A stretch of 64,000 nt of DNA from contig NZ_CP014796.1 in NCBI RefSeq assembly GCF_001969385.1, positions 3,551,501-3,615,500 of the forward strand. The letters run 5' to 3'. Numbering within the stretch: position 1 is the first letter of the stretch; every line of letters begins with the position of its first letter. Below, in pieces: positions 46,990 to 56,670 of this stretch. The translations under genes and the position numbers were made by a program. The stretch is from Salipiger profundus. GTDB taxonomy: Bacteria > Pseudomonadota > Alphaproteobacteria > Rhodobacterales > Rhodobacteraceae. The notes under the pieces were generated by a model, which was not told where the DNA came from, did no database searches, and saw nothing but the letters and a program-made list of their open reading frames with translations.

Positions 46990-48251
46990 TTCTCGGCTTC
47001 CCTCCGGTCCAGCATCCGCTGGGTGATGAGCGTCACGCCACCGGGGCTGACGCGGAACCACCGGGCGTCTTCTTCCGGGTCCTCGCCCACGACGAGCCCC
47101 TCGGGGATGTGTACACCACGGTTTATGACGACGTTTTTAAGCCGCGCGTGTCGTGCCACGTTGACATAGGGCAGCGCCACCACGCGGTTGAGCGAGGCAT
47201 AGGAGTTGGTGTGACACATGGTTGACAGCAGCGACTCGCGGATTTCCGTGCCCGAGACGATGCACCCCCCGGTGACCAGCGAGCTTACCGCCGAGCCACG
47301 CCGGTCTTCCTCGTCGTGGATGAACTTGGCGGGCGGCAGCAGCTCGGAGTAGGTCCAGATCGGCCAGTCTCGGTCCCACAGATCGAGATCCGGGGTGAAA
47401 TCGGTAAGGTCGATGTTTGCCTTCCAGAAGGCGTCGATCGTGCCCACGTCACGCCAGTAGGCCGGTGCATCGGGCCGGGTGCGCACGCAGCTGTCCTCGA
47501 AGCGATGCGCCTGCGCGGTGCCCTTTTCGACGATCTCGGGGATCATGTCGTTGCCGAAGTCGTGGCTCGATGCCTCGTTGTCGAGATCCTCGAGCAGCCG
47601 CTCGCGGAGGAATTCCCATGTGAAGACGTAGATGCCCATCGACACGAGCGTCTTCTGCGGATCGTCCGGAAGACCCGGCGGGTCGGCGGGCTTCTCTAGG
47701 AACGAAGTGATCCGGTCCTTGCCGTCGACCGCCATGCAACCGAAGGCGCTGGCCTCGCCACGATCCACCGTCAGGCAGCCCACGGTCACGTCGGCATTCG
47801 TCTCGACGTGCTGGGCGATCATCGCCTCGTAGTCCATCTTGTAGATGTGATCGCCGGCGAGAATGACGATGTAGTCGATGTCGTAGCTGTCGATGATGTC
47901 GATGTTCTGCGCCACCGCGTCGACCGTGCCGCGATACCACATCCCCTCAGTGACCCGCTGCGAGGCGGGCAGGATGTCGAGGAACTCGTTGCGCTCGGAG
48001 CGGAAGAAGTTCCAGCCGCGCTGGCAGTGGCGGATCAGGCTGTGGGCCTTGTATTGCGTGGCGAGCGCAATCTTGCGGATGCCCGAGTTCAGCGCGTTCG
48101 ACAGCGCGAAGTCGATGATCCGGGTTTTGCCGCCGAAGTAGACCGCCGGTTTTACCCGGCTGTTGGTCAGTTCGTGCAGGCGTGAGCCGCGCCCGCCGGC
48201 CAGGACGAAGGCCATGCTCCGTCCGGCAAGGCGCTGTTGTCTCCAAGGCAT
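46986..48251 (-). CDS. glgC: Glucose-1-phosphate adenylyltransferase
   Basis: A 421-residue ADP-glucose pyrophosphorylase. Motifs are [15 protein letters not shown] (catalytic/ATP), [18 protein letters not shown] and the glucose-1-phosphate site FLEKPADP; a C-terminal beta-helix carries the allosteric region. It is the control step of glycogen synthesis. The ATG at 48251 has GAGGAGGATGAGAG upstream. Confidence 0.96.
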   Translation of the reverse strand: MPWRQQRLAGRSMAFVLAGGRGSRLHELTNSRVKPAVYFGGKTRIIDFALSNALNSGIRKIALATQYKAHSLIRHCQRGWNFFRSERNEFLDILPASQRVTEGMWYRGTVDAVAQNIDIIDSYDIDYIVILAGDHIYKMDYEAMIAQHVETNADVTVGCLTVDRGEASAFGCMAVDGKDRITSFLEKPADPPGLPDDPQKTLVSMGIYVFTWEFLRERLLEDLDNEASSHDFGNDMIPEIVEKGTAQAHRFEDSCVRTRPDAPAYWRDVGTIDAFWKANIDLTDFTPDLDLWDRDWPIWTYSELLPPAKFIHDEEDRRGSAVSSLVTGGCIVSGTEIRESLLSTMCHTNSYASLNRVVALPYVNVARHARLKNVVINRGVHIPEGLVVGEDPEEDARWFRVSPGGVTLITQRMLDRREAEK

Positions 48252-48328
48252 CTCTCATCCTCCTCGTCATGCTGGGGGGCCGCACCCCTCGCTGCGGCGG
48301 TCCCCGTGATGTGGCCCCGTCTGTCTTG

Positions 48329-50512
48329 TCAGCCCTCGTGCACCAGGTAGATGGCCGAGAGCGGTGGCAGCGTCACGTCGGCATAGGCGGGCTGGCCATG
48401 GTGCGTGCCGTCCTTCGCATCGACCCCCCCGTAGTTGCCGCGGTTGCCGCCGCCGTAGAGTTCGGAATCGCTGTTGAGCGCCTCGCGCCAGCGGCCCTTG
48501 GCGGGCATGCCCACGCGATACGAGCCGTGTTCCTGCGGTGTCATGTTGCAGATCACCACAACGTCCGGGTCGCCGTCGTTGCCGTGGCGGATCCACGCGA
48601 AGACCGAGTTGGTCTGGTCGTCGCCGATGATCCACTCGAAGCCGCTCTCGAAGCAGTCTCGTGCGTAAAGCGCCGGCGTGTCGCGGTAGAGCGTGTTGAG
48701 ATCGCGCACCAGCGCCTGCATGCCCGCGTGCTGCGGGTTCGACAGGCAGTCCCAGTCGACCTGCGCGTCGTGGTTCCATTCGGAACGTTGTGCGAGCTCC
48801 TGGCCCATGAACAGCAGCTTCTTGCCCGGATGGCCCCACATGAAGCCGTAGTAGGCCCGGAGGTTGGCGAACTTCTCCCACTCGTTGCCGGGCATCTTGC
48901 CCAGCATCGAGCCCTTGCCGTGCACCACCTCGTCGTGGCTGATCGGCAGGATGAAGTTCTCGGAGAAGGCGTAGACCAGCCCGAAGGTCATCTTGTGGTG
49001 ATGATGGGTGCGGTAGAGCGGGTCGGTCTTCATGTATTCGAGGGTGTCGTTCATCCACCCCATGTTCCACTTGAAGCCGAAGCCGAGCCCGCCCTGGTCC
49101 ACCGGCTGCGAGACGCCGGGATAGGCGGTGCTTTCCTCGGCCACCGTCATGATGCCCGGGTTCTCGCCGTAGGACTCCGTGTTGACGCGGCGCAGCAGGT
49201 CTATGGCCTCGTAGTTCTCGCGGCCGCCGTCCTTGTTCGGCACCCACTCGCCGGGATTGCGCGAGTAGTCGCGGTAGAGCATCGAGGCGACCGCATCCAC
49301 GCGCAGACCGTCGGCGTGGTATTCTTCGAGCCAGTAGAGCGCGTTGGCGGTCAGGAAGTTGGCAACCTCGGCGCGGCCGTAGTTGTAGATCAGCGTGTTC
49401 CAGTCGCGGTGGAAACCTTCGCGCGGGTCGGCGTGCTCGTAGAGCGCGGTGCCGTCGAACTTGCCCAGCCCGTGCGGGTCGGTGGGGAAGTGACCCGGCA
49501 CCCAGTCGAGGATGATGCCGAGACCGGCGCGGTGCGCCGCGTTCACCAGGTCGCGGAATTCATGCGGCAGGCCACAGCGGATCGTCGGCGCAAACAGACC
49601 CACCGGCTGGTAGCCCCAGGAACCGTCGAAGGGGTATTCGCTGATCGGCAGAAGCTCGATGTGGGTGAACCCCATCTCGGTCACGTACTCGACCAGCTCC
49701 TGCGCCGCCTCGATGTAGGAGATCGGCCGGTTGTCGTTCTTGCGGCGCCACGAGGGCAGGTGCACCTCGTAGACCGAGATCGGGGCCTCGCGCTTCTGGG
49801 CCTCGGCGCGGGTGGTCATCCATGCGTCGTCGGACCAGCCGTAGCCGGTGATGTCGCGCACGATCGAGGCGTTGGCGGGCGGATGCTCGGACCCGAAGCC
49901 GACCGGGTCGGCCTTGAGCGGCTGGATGGTGCCGTCGGGGCCGACGATCTCGTAGCGGTAGATCGCGCCGTCGGTAACATTCGGGATGAAGATTTCCCAC
50001 ACGCCGGTGGCGCCACGGCGGCGCATGCTGTGGCGCAGCCCGTTCCACCAGTTGAACTCGCCCACCACCGAGACCCGCTGCGCGTTCGGGGCCCAGACGG
50101 CGAACTGCGTGCCCCAGCAGCCCTCGTGCTCGCGGATATGGGCGCCGAGCGCTTCCCACATGCGGTGGTGACGGCCTTCGCCCAGCAGGTATTCGTCAAC
50201 CTCGCCCAGCACCGGTCCGAACCGGTAGGCGTCCTCGAACTCCCACTCGCTGCCCTGCGCGGCCCCCTTGAGGTGATACGGCGCATCGCCCGGAACCTTG
50301 CCGCGAAACACGCCCGGCGCATCCTGCACCGGGTCGAGCGGATGGCTCGTGCCGTCGATCACGGCCCACATCTGGTGCGCGCCGGGATCGAAGGCGGTCA
50401 CATACTGGGTGTCATCCGCGAAATGCGGCCCCAGCAGCGCGAATGGATCGTCGTGATGCCCTTGGATCAGGCGTTGAAAGTCCGAAGCGGTGGGGTGCTT
50501 TGCATCTGTCAT
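48329..50512 (-). CDS. glgB: 1,4-alpha-glucan branching enzyme
   Basis: A 727-residue GH13 branching enzyme. Two N-terminal beta domains are followed by the barrel with GLRVDAVASMLYRDYSR (nucleophile Asp), TVAEESTAYPG (acid Glu) and PISHDEVVHGKGS (His-Asp). It makes alpha-1,6 branches. It lies between glgP (69 bp upstream) and glgC (77 bp downstream), gaps larger than elsewhere in the operon. Confidence 0.96.
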   Translation of the reverse strand: MTDAKHPTASDFQRLIQGHHDDPFALLGPHFADDTQYVTAFDPGAHQMWAVIDGTSHPLDPVQDAPGVFRGKVPGDAPYHLKGAAQGSEWEFEDAYRFGPVLGEVDEYLLGEGRHHRMWEALGAHIREHEGCWGTQFAVWAPNAQRVSVVGEFNWWNGLRHSMRRRGATGVWEIFIPNVTDGAIYRYEIVGPDGTIQPLKADPVGFGSEHPPANASIVRDITGYGWSDDAWMTTRAEAQKREAPISVYEVHLPSWRRKNDNRPISYIEAAQELVEYVTEMGFTHIELLPISEYPFDGSWGYQPVGLFAPTIRCGLPHEFRDLVNAAHRAGLGIILDWVPGHFPTDPHGLGKFDGTALYEHADPREGFHRDWNTLIYNYGRAEVANFLTANALYWLEEYHADGLRVDAVASMLYRDYSRNPGEWVPNKDGGRENYEAIDLLRRVNTESYGENPGIMTVAEESTAYPGVSQPVDQGGLGFGFKWNMGWMNDTLEYMKTDPLYRTHHHHKMTFGLVYAFSENFILPISHDEVVHGKGSMLGKMPGNEWEKFANLRAYYGFMWGHPGKKLLFMGQELAQRSEWNHDAQVDWDCLSNPQHAGMQALVRDLNTLYRDTPALYARDCFESGFEWIIGDDQTNSVFAWIRHGNDGDPDVVVICNMTPQEHGSYRVGMPAKGRWREALNSDSELYGGGNRGNYGGVDAKDGTHHGQPAYADVTLPPLSAIYLVHEG

Positions 50513-50528
50513 GCCTTGGACTTTAGTG

Positions 50529-50580
50529 CCTTCGACGCCGTCTGCAATGGCCGACGTCGAAGGTATTGCCGTACCGGCAA
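50529..50580 (-). promoter_or_regulatory. Two inverted repeats in the glgP-glgB gap
   Basis: CCTTCGACG (50529-50537) pairs with CGTCGAAGG (50555-50563), and TTGCCG (50566-50571) pairs with CGGCAA (50575-50580). They fill the 69-bp gap after the glgP stop. They may be mRNA stability or attenuation hairpins that set GlgP against the synthetic enzymes (inference). Confidence 0.45.
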
Positions 50581-50581
50581 A

Positions 50582-52969
50582 TCAGCCTTGCAAGAGGCTC
50601 TTGGCGTTCCAGATATCGTGCATGTAGCCGCGGATCGTGCGGTCCGACGAGAACCATCCCGAGCGGGCGGTGTTGAACGCTGCCATGCGGGCCCAGCCCT
50701 GCGTGTCCTTGAAGGCCGCGTCCACCTCGCGCTGTGCGCGCCAGTAGTCGGTGAAGTCCGAGCATACGAGGAAGTAGTCGGCGCCTTCGAGGTTGTCGGC
50801 GATGCCGCGGTAGCGGTCGGGCTCGGAGGGCGAGAAGCGGCCCTCGCGCACGGCCTTGAGCGCGGCGGCAAGGCGCGGGTCGGCCTCGATGGCCTTGCGG
50901 GCGTGGGATTCGACCGTGCGGCGCTCCATGACTTCCTCGGCTGTCATGCCGAAGAGGAAGAAGTTCTCGGCGCCGACGTGTTCGCGGATCTCGACGTTGG
51001 CCCCGTCGAGCGTACCGACGGTGGGCGCACCGTTCAGCGCGAACTTCATGTTGCCGGTGCCCGAGGCTTCCTTGCCGGCGGTGGAGATCTGCTCGGAAAG
51101 GTCCGCTGCAGGAACGAGCCGCTCGGCCAGCGTCACGTTGTAGTTCGGCAGGAAGGCAATCTTGAGATACTTGTTGGTCACCGGGTCGGCGTTGATCACC
51201 GTGGCGGCGTCGTTGATGAGCCGGATGATGTCCTTGGCGAAGAAGTAGCCCGGCGCGGCCTTGCCGGCGAAAAGCTTGAGACGCGGCGTCCAGCCGGCAT
51301 CGGGGTTCTCGCGGATCTCCTGCCAGTGGGCAATCGCCTCGAGGATGTTGAGGTGCTGGCGCTTGTACTCGTGCATCCGCTTGATCTGCACGTCGAAGAG
51401 CATATCGGGATCGGCGTGCAGCCCGTAGGTCTGGCCCATCCAGTTCGACAGCTCGACCTTGTTCTCGCGCTTCACCTGCGCGTAGCGGTCGAGCCACGCG
51501 CTGTCCTGGATGTGCGGCTCGAGCCGCTCGAGCTGCTCGAGGTCGTCCACCCAGCTCTCGCCGATGGACTCGGTGATGAGCCCTGCGAGGGCGGGGTTGC
51601 AGGCCAGCAGCCAGCGGCGCGGCGTGACGCCGTTCGTCTCGTTGACGATGCGGTCGGGGTGCAGGCGGTGCAGCTCCTCGAAGACGGTGGTCTTCATCAG
51701 CTCGGTGTGCAGCGCCGAGACGCCGTTCACGTGGTGCGCCATCACGAAGGACAGCTGGCCCATCTTGACCTGGTGGTCGGCGCGCATCGACTGCGTGCGG
51801 CTCGGGTTCTTCTGGGCGTGGGTGTAGTCGATCTGGTCGATCAGCTGGATGTGGCGCGGCAGAAGCCGGCCGAAGAGAGACTCGTCCCAGCTTTCCAGCG
51901 CCTCGGGCAGCAGCGTGTGGTTGGTGTAGGACAGCGTCCCGCGCGCGATCTCGACCGCGTCATCGAAGGGCAGGCCGCGCTCGTCGTGCAGGATGCGCAC
52001 CAGCTCGGGGCCGGCGATCGCCGGGTGGGTGTCGTTGAGCTGGATCGCCACCTTCTCGGGCAGCTTGCGGATGTCTCCGAACTGGTTGTCGAAGCGGCGC
52101 AGGATGTCGCGCAGCGCGGCCCCGGTGAGGAAGTATTCCTGCTTGAGCCGCAGCTCCTTGCCCTGCTCCGTGGTATCGTCGGGGTAAAGCACGCGGCTGA
52201 TCGTCCGCGCCAGCGCCTCCGGCGCGGCCGCACGGGCGTAATCGCCGTGATTGAAGGCGTCGAGGTCGAACGGGTGGATCGCCCGGCCGGACCAGAGCCG
52301 CAGCGTATTGGCCCAGCGGCCCTTCCAGCCGACGATCGGCGTGTCGAATGCCTCGGCCTCGACCTCTTCGGCGGGATGCCAGCGCACCGTCTCGCCGTGA
52401 TTGGTCACATGGCCGCCGAAGCCGATGCGGTAGCGCACCTCGGGGCGTTCAAATTCCCACGCGTGGCGCTGGCTAAGCCAGAGCTCGGGCTGCTCGATCT
52501 GCCGGCCGTCGACGAAGCTCTGCCGGAACAGGCCGTGTTCATAGCGGATGCCGTAGCCGTGCGCGGGGCAGCCGATGGTCGACAAGCTTTCGAGGAAGCA
52601 GGCGGCAAGCCTGCCCAGTCCGCCGTTGCCCAGCGCCGCGTCGGGTTCGTCGGCGAGCACCTCGTGGTAGTCCTTCGAGAATTCAGCCAGCGCGGATTTC
52701 GCCTCGTCCACCAGCTCGAGGTTGACGATACCGTCCTCGAGCAGGCGCCCGATCAGGAACTCCATCGACAGGTAGTAAACGCGCTTCGCGCCGGTGTCAT
52801 AGGTCGTGCCGGTCGCCTTGAACCACGCGTCGACGATCCGGTCGCGAACGGCGTAGGACAGCGCCATGCGCCAGTCCTCGAGAATGGCATGCTCCGGATC
52901 CTTGCCGAAGGAGTAGGTCAGATGGCGCAGAATGGCGTCGCGAAGAGGCGGTGTTTTCATCTGGATCAT
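50582..52969 (-). CDS. glgP: Glycogen phosphorylase
   Basis: A 795-residue GT35 phosphorylase. The pyridoxal-phosphate lysine lies in EASGTGNMKFALNG near the C-terminus, and N-terminal features include YYLSMEFLIGRLL and LGNGGLGRLAACFLES. It releases glucose-1-phosphate from glycogen. The ATG at 52969 is chosen over an open but unsupported extension; ATG at 52960 is another option. It is the first gene of the minus-strand glg operon, with degradation placed ahead of synthesis. Confidence 0.95.
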   Translation of the reverse strand: MIQMKTPPLRDAILRHLTYSFGKDPEHAILEDWRMALSYAVRDRIVDAWFKATGTTYDTGAKRVYYLSMEFLIGRLLEDGIVNLELVDEAKSALAEFSKDYHEVLADEPDAALGNGGLGRLAACFLESLSTIGCPAHGYGIRYEHGLFRQSFVDGRQIEQPELWLSQRHAWEFERPEVRYRIGFGGHVTNHGETVRWHPAEEVEAEAFDTPIVGWKGRWANTLRLWSGRAIHPFDLDAFNHGDYARAAAPEALARTISRVLYPDDTTEQGKELRLKQEYFLTGAALRDILRRFDNQFGDIRKLPEKVAIQLNDTHPAIAGPELVRILHDERGLPFDDAVEIARGTLSYTNHTLLPEALESWDESLFGRLLPRHIQLIDQIDYTHAQKNPSRTQSMRADHQVKMGQLSFVMAHHVNGVSALHTELMKTTVFEELHRLHPDRIVNETNGVTPRRWLLACNPALAGLITESIGESWVDDLEQLERLEPHIQDSAWLDRYAQVKRENKVELSNWMGQTYGLHADPDMLFDVQIKRMHEYKRQHLNILEAIAHWQEIRENPDAGWTPRLKLFAGKAAPGYFFAKDIIRLINDAATVINADPVTNKYLKIAFLPNYNVTLAERLVPAADLSEQISTAGKEASGTGNMKFALNGAPTVGTLDGANVEIREHVGAENFFLFGMTAEEVMERRTVESHARKAIEADPRLAAALKAVREGRFSPSEPDRYRGIADNLEGADYFLVCSDFTDYWRAQREVDAAFKDTQGWARMAAFNTARSGWFSSDRTIRGYMHDIWNAKSLLQG

Positions 52970-53074
52970 GACTTTTTTCTCGCTCGATAGGTGTCCGGTC
53001 ACCCGGGGCGCGCTGGCCCCGCGTGTTACGGCTATCAACATTCCCTCGGGTCAAAAGGCAATAGCGGGGGTGGT

Positions 53075-54043
53075 CTACCCCGGGATTTGCGACTGTTCGG
53101 TTAAGTGACACGCACAACCGGTAAGCGCCGCGTAGTCGTCGGTGACAAGATGAACCGGGAACTGGTCCATGAACACGCTGAAGCGGCCCTTGTCGCGGAA
53201 GCCCTCGCGGAAGCCGCAGTTCAGAAGGTGCGGGCCGAAATGCCGGGCGACGCCACCGATCAGGTAGATGCCGCCGAAGGGCAGGGTGATCAGTGCCAGG
53301 TCGCCGCAGACCCGGCCAAGCAGGCGGGAGAACATCTCCACGGTGTTGGCCGCGCGATCATGACCTTCTTCCATGAGCTGCATGATCTCGGCAGCGTCGC
53401 GGGGATCCTCGATGCCGTCCTCGTCGCAGAGCCAGTTCCAGATCCGCTCGAACCCGCGGCCCGAAAGGAAATGTTCGACCCCGGCACCGTCATGCTTGCG
53501 CGAGACGTACTGGAAGAGCCGCAGCTCGTCGTCCGAGCGCAGCGCCATCGTCGCATGGCCAGCTTCGGACGGCGGAACCAGTGTCCGGTCACCGAGCCGG
53601 TAGACTGGGGCTGCGTTCATGCCCGTGCCGACGCCAACCACGAGCCGCGCGGCCTGCGGGCTGGCCTCGAGCCCGGGCAGGATCTCGGTGAGGTTGTCCT
53701 TGGAGATGTGGCCGAGCGCATGGCCCTGCGCCTGCAGGTCGTTGAGCACTGCCAGCGTCTCGGCGCCGGTGGCCTCGTGCAGGATCTCGCGATTGACCTC
53801 CCACGCGAGGTTGGTGAGCCAGCCGGCGCTGTCGCGCACCGGGCCCGCCATCGCGACGCAGGCGGCGCGGGGGGCCACGTCCTCTCGCCTGAGGTAGTCG
53901 CGCAGCACGTCGCCGATGCCGGCATGGTCGGCATTGGAGTAGCGCCGCACCGAATGTTCGAGCACCTTGGACCCGCGCGCCAGGGCGACGCGGGTGTTCG
54001 TGCCGCCGATGTCCGCCAGGACCGCATCCACCGTCTTGCTCAT
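53075..54043 (-). CDS. glk: Glucokinase
   Basis: A 322-residue ROK-unrelated Glk-type glucokinase. The phosphate-binding motif ADIGGTNTRVAL is near the N-terminus, VGVGTGMNAAPVY in the middle and PFGGIYLIGGVA later. The ATG at 54043 overlaps the bglA stop (ATGA); the open frame before it is inside bglA. It phosphorylates the glucose released by BglA and AglA. Confidence 0.92.
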   Translation of the reverse strand: MSKTVDAVLADIGGTNTRVALARGSKVLEHSVRRYSNADHAGIGDVLRDYLRREDVAPRAACVAMAGPVRDSAGWLTNLAWEVNREILHEATGAETLAVLNDLQAQGHALGHISKDNLTEILPGLEASPQAARLVVGVGTGMNAAPVYRLGDRTLVPPSEAGHATMALRSDDELRLFQYVSRKHDGAGVEHFLSGRGFERIWNWLCDEDGIEDPRDAAEIMQLMEEGHDRAANTVEMFSRLLGRVCGDLALITLPFGGIYLIGGVARHFGPHLLNCGFREGFRDKGRFSVFMDQFPVHLVTDDYAALTGCACHLTEQSQIPG

Positions 54044-55371
54044 GCCTTGCTCTCCGTCAACGCTTGTTGGAGAGCGTGGTAGGAGGCTTTCGGCGTGCGC
54101 GCAAGCGTGTCGAAATCGACATGAACAAGCCCGAAGCGCTTGTCGTATCCGAAGCTCCATTCGTAGTTGTCGAGCAGCGACCAGAGGAAATAGCCCTTCA
54201 CCGGAACACCGCGGGCGATGGCGCGGCGCACCTCGGCGAGATGGGATTCGATGTAGGCGATGCGGTGCGGGTCCTCGACCTCGCCGGCGACCGGATCGTC
54301 ATGCGAGGCCATGCCGTTCTCGGTGACGTAGATCGGCAGCTCGCCGGTGTATTCGGTCGCCGTGCGTTCGAGGAACTGCAACAGCCCCTCGGGGTAGATT
54401 TCCCAGTCCATGTAGGTCTTGGGCAGGATGCCGCGCACCTCGTCGATCGCGGGCCACGGGCCCGTGCCGGGGGCAAGCACCTTGCGCGTGTAGTAGTTGA
54501 TCCCGCACCAGTCGAGCGGCTGCGAGATGAGCGGCATGTCGTCCTGCCAGTTCGCGGGCAGGTGCGGCTCGAGCCCCTCGAGCACGATCTCGGGGTATTC
54601 GCCGCGAAAGACGCCGCCCATGAACCAGCGGTTGTAGAGACCATCGTAGCGGGCGGCCGCGGCGCGGGCACCCTCGCTGTCGTCGGCGGGATGGGCCCAT
54701 TCGAGGTTGAAGACCCCGCCGAGCCCATTCATCCCGAGCCCGCGCATGACCTCGGTCGCGCGGCCGTGGGCAAGCAGCACGTGGTGCATCGCCCGGGCGG
54801 CGGCGCGGATGTCACGGATGCCCGGCGCCTGCCCGCCGAGGAAATGCGACAGCCATGCCACGCACCACGGCTCGTTGATCGGCGCGACGGTATCCACGCG
54901 GTCGCCGATCCGTTTCATGGCGACCTCGGTGAAGTCCCCGAACCATTGCGCGATGTCGCGGTTGCGCCAGCCCCCGAGGTCGGCGAGCGCCGAGGGCAAC
55001 TCCCAGTGGTAGAGCGTGGCATAGGGGGACAGCCCGCGTTCGAGCATCGCGTCGACGAGCCGGTCGTAGAAGTCGAGCCCTTCGGCATTCACTGCACCGC
55101 GCCCCTCGGGCAGCACGCGGGCCCAGGAGATCGAGAAGCGGTAGGCGTCGAAGCCCGCGTTCGCCACGAGGTCGAGATCCTCGGCGTAGCGGTGATAGTG
55201 GTCGCAGGCGATGTCGCCGTTCTCGGCGCGCACGACGTTGCCGGGCGTGTCGGCGAAGTCGTCCCAGTGGGTGCGGCCGGCGCCGCCGAAGGAATGGCCT
55301 TCGATCTGGTAGCTCGAGGTGGCTGTTCCGAAGATGAAATCTTCGGGAAAATCCTTGCGTGACAGGAGCAT
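54040..55371 (-). CDS. bglA: Beta-glucosidase, GH1
   Basis: A 443-residue GH1 enzyme. It begins with the family signature DFPEDFIFGTATSSYQIEG. The acid/base Glu lies in PINEPWC and the nucleophile Glu in YVTENGMA. No signal peptide is visible, so it acts in the cytoplasm on imported beta-glucosides. It lies 11 bp after the LacI regulator and overlaps glk, giving an aglR-bglA-glk operon. Confidence 0.93.
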   Translation of the reverse strand: MLLSRKDFPEDFIFGTATSSYQIEGHSFGGAGRTHWDDFADTPGNVVRAENGDIACDHYHRYAEDLDLVANAGFDAYRFSISWARVLPEGRGAVNAEGLDFYDRLVDAMLERGLSPYATLYHWELPSALADLGGWRNRDIAQWFGDFTEVAMKRIGDRVDTVAPINEPWCVAWLSHFLGGQAPGIRDIRAAARAMHHVLLAHGRATEVMRGLGMNGLGGVFNLEWAHPADDSEGARAAAARYDGLYNRWFMGGVFRGEYPEIVLEGLEPHLPANWQDDMPLISQPLDWCGINYYTRKVLAPGTGPWPAIDEVRGILPKTYMDWEIYPEGLLQFLERTATEYTGELPIYVTENGMASHDDPVAGEVEDPHRIAYIESHLAEVRRAIARGVPVKGYFLWSLLDNYEWSFGYDKRFGLVHVDFDTLARTPKASYHALQQALTESKA

Positions 55372-55382
55372 GTGAATTGATC

Positions 55383-56414
55383 CTAGGTCTGTTTCGGGGC
55401 GGGCCCGGTCGAGCCGCCGATGATCAGTTGTGCCTCCATGAGGTGCGTTTCCGGAGGCTGGTCGGGTGCGGAGATCTGCCGGAGCAACATCTCGGCCGCG
55501 ATCCGCCCCGCCTCGCGGACCGGCGAGCGGGTCGCGGTGAAGATCGGGACGTCGCGCCCGTTCGAGAGGTAGCTGAAGTCGTCGTCATGCGTGATGACCG
55601 ACACGTCGCGGCCCATCTCGAGACCGGCCTCGTGGATGGCGCGACGCACGCCGATCGCGGTGATGAGCGAGGACGAGAGGATCGCTGTGGGCGGCTCGGG
55701 CAGGGAGAGCAGCCGCGTCGTCGCCTTGTAGCCGTAGGGCTCGGTCATTTCTTCGCTGAACATCAGCGCCGGGTCGCACGCGATGCCGCGTTCCTGCAGC
55801 GCATCCTTGTATCCGAGCCGCCTTCGGTGGGCGAAGTCCATGAACTCGAGGCCGTTGAGCAACGCGATGCGCTTATGCCCGAGATCGAGCAGGAAGGCCG
55901 TGGCGCGCCGGAACGCCCGCGCACTGTTCATGTCGACCCAGGAATACGGCTCGTCGAGGTCCGACGCCCGACCATGCACCACGAAGGGCATGTCGAGCCC
56001 CGTCAGGAAGGGGATCCGCCCGTCGGCCATCTTGGGGCCATGCACGATGATTCCATCGACGTGCCCCTTGGCCTTGAGACGGCGGTAGTTGTCGGCCTCG
56101 TCCTCGTCGCCGGTCATCGAGAGCGTCATGTCGTAGCCGGCCTTGAGGTAGGTCTCGGAGGCCCCGGCGACGAAATCGCCGAACACCGGGTTCATCATCT
56201 CGTGCCGCTTGGACACGGGAATCACGTGGCCGATGGCCATGGCGCGCCCGGTGGCGAGCCCCTTGGCGCGCTGATTGGGGGCATAGTTGAGGCGCTGCGC
56301 GGCCTCGACAACCCGCTGGCGGGTGGCTTCGCTCACCTCGGGGTAGCCGTTCAGCGCACGGCTGACGGTGGTCTGAGACAGGCCGAGATGTGCGGCGAGC
56401 ATCTTGAGGTTCAT
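55383..56414 (-). CDS. aglR: LacI-family regulator of alpha-glucoside use (AglR-like)
   Basis: A 343-residue LacI regulator. The HTH with hinge is at residues 1-55 (MNLKMLAAHLGLSQTTVSRALNGYPEVSEATRQRV), followed by a periplasmic-binding-like sugar domain. The ATG at 56414 follows GGGGGGAG. It is divergent from aglE, and two AAAGCGCTT-type palindromes in the gap suit a LacI repressor. Its operon also carries bglA and glk, so it probably controls both alpha- and beta-glucoside use. Confidence 0.9.
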   Translation of the reverse strand: MNLKMLAAHLGLSQTTVSRALNGYPEVSEATRQRVVEAAQRLNYAPNQRAKGLATGRAMAIGHVIPVSKRHEMMNPVFGDFVAGASETYLKAGYDMTLSMTGDEDEADNYRRLKAKGHVDGIIVHGPKMADGRIPFLTGLDMPFVVHGRASDLDEPYSWVDMNSARAFRRATAFLLDLGHKRIALLNGLEFMDFAHRRRLGYKDALQERGIACDPALMFSEEMTEPYGYKATTRLLSLPEPPTAILSSSLITAIGVRRAIHEAGLEMGRDVSVITHDDDFSYLSNGRDVPIFTATRSPVREAGRIAAEMLLRQISAPDQPPETHLMEAQLIIGGSTGPAPKQT

Positions 56415-56431
56415 CACTCCCCCCGTCCCCT

Positions 56432-56445
56432 CCAAAGCGCTTCGG
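56432..56445. promoter_or_regulatory. LacI-type operator 1 (aglR side)
   Basis: CCAAAGCGCTTCGG: six of seven base pairs are symmetric, with the LacI-family CG centre. It lies 17 bases before the aglR start, which fits autoregulation. Confidence 0.7.
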
Positions 56446-56592
56446 GTATTTTCCAGCCTAACCGCAAACCGACCCCGGCGGAAAGATGTTTTCTGCGCGC
56501 CTTGAAAAGCTGCAGTGCGGCGCTAAAACTGTCGCAAACTATGGCGTTTCGCAATTGACATGGGAGGTCAAACGCGGGACGGTAAATTATCT

Positions 56593-56606
56593 TCAAAGCG
56601 CTTTGA
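56593..56606. promoter_or_regulatory. LacI-type operator 2 (aglE side)
   Basis: TCAAAGCGCTTTGA is a perfect 14-bp palindrome, 64 bases before aglE. TTGACA (56555-56560) and TAAATT (56583-56588) lie just upstream, though their 22-base spacing is poor. A repressor bound here would cover the start of transcription. Its centre is 161 bases from operator 1, so looping is possible. Confidence 0.8.
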
Positions 56607-56670
56607 TCGACTCGTGTCAAAGCGACGAACGCGCGGGCTGTTTCCGCGACAATCGGGAGGACGATCTTTC

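Noticed and set aside
48182..52990. A 1,602-codon open frame on the plus strand opposite glgC, glgB and glgP
   Set aside because: It is a GC-rich antisense shadow: the opposite strand carries three complete enzymes with all catalytic motifs, and the long frame has no recognisable domain.
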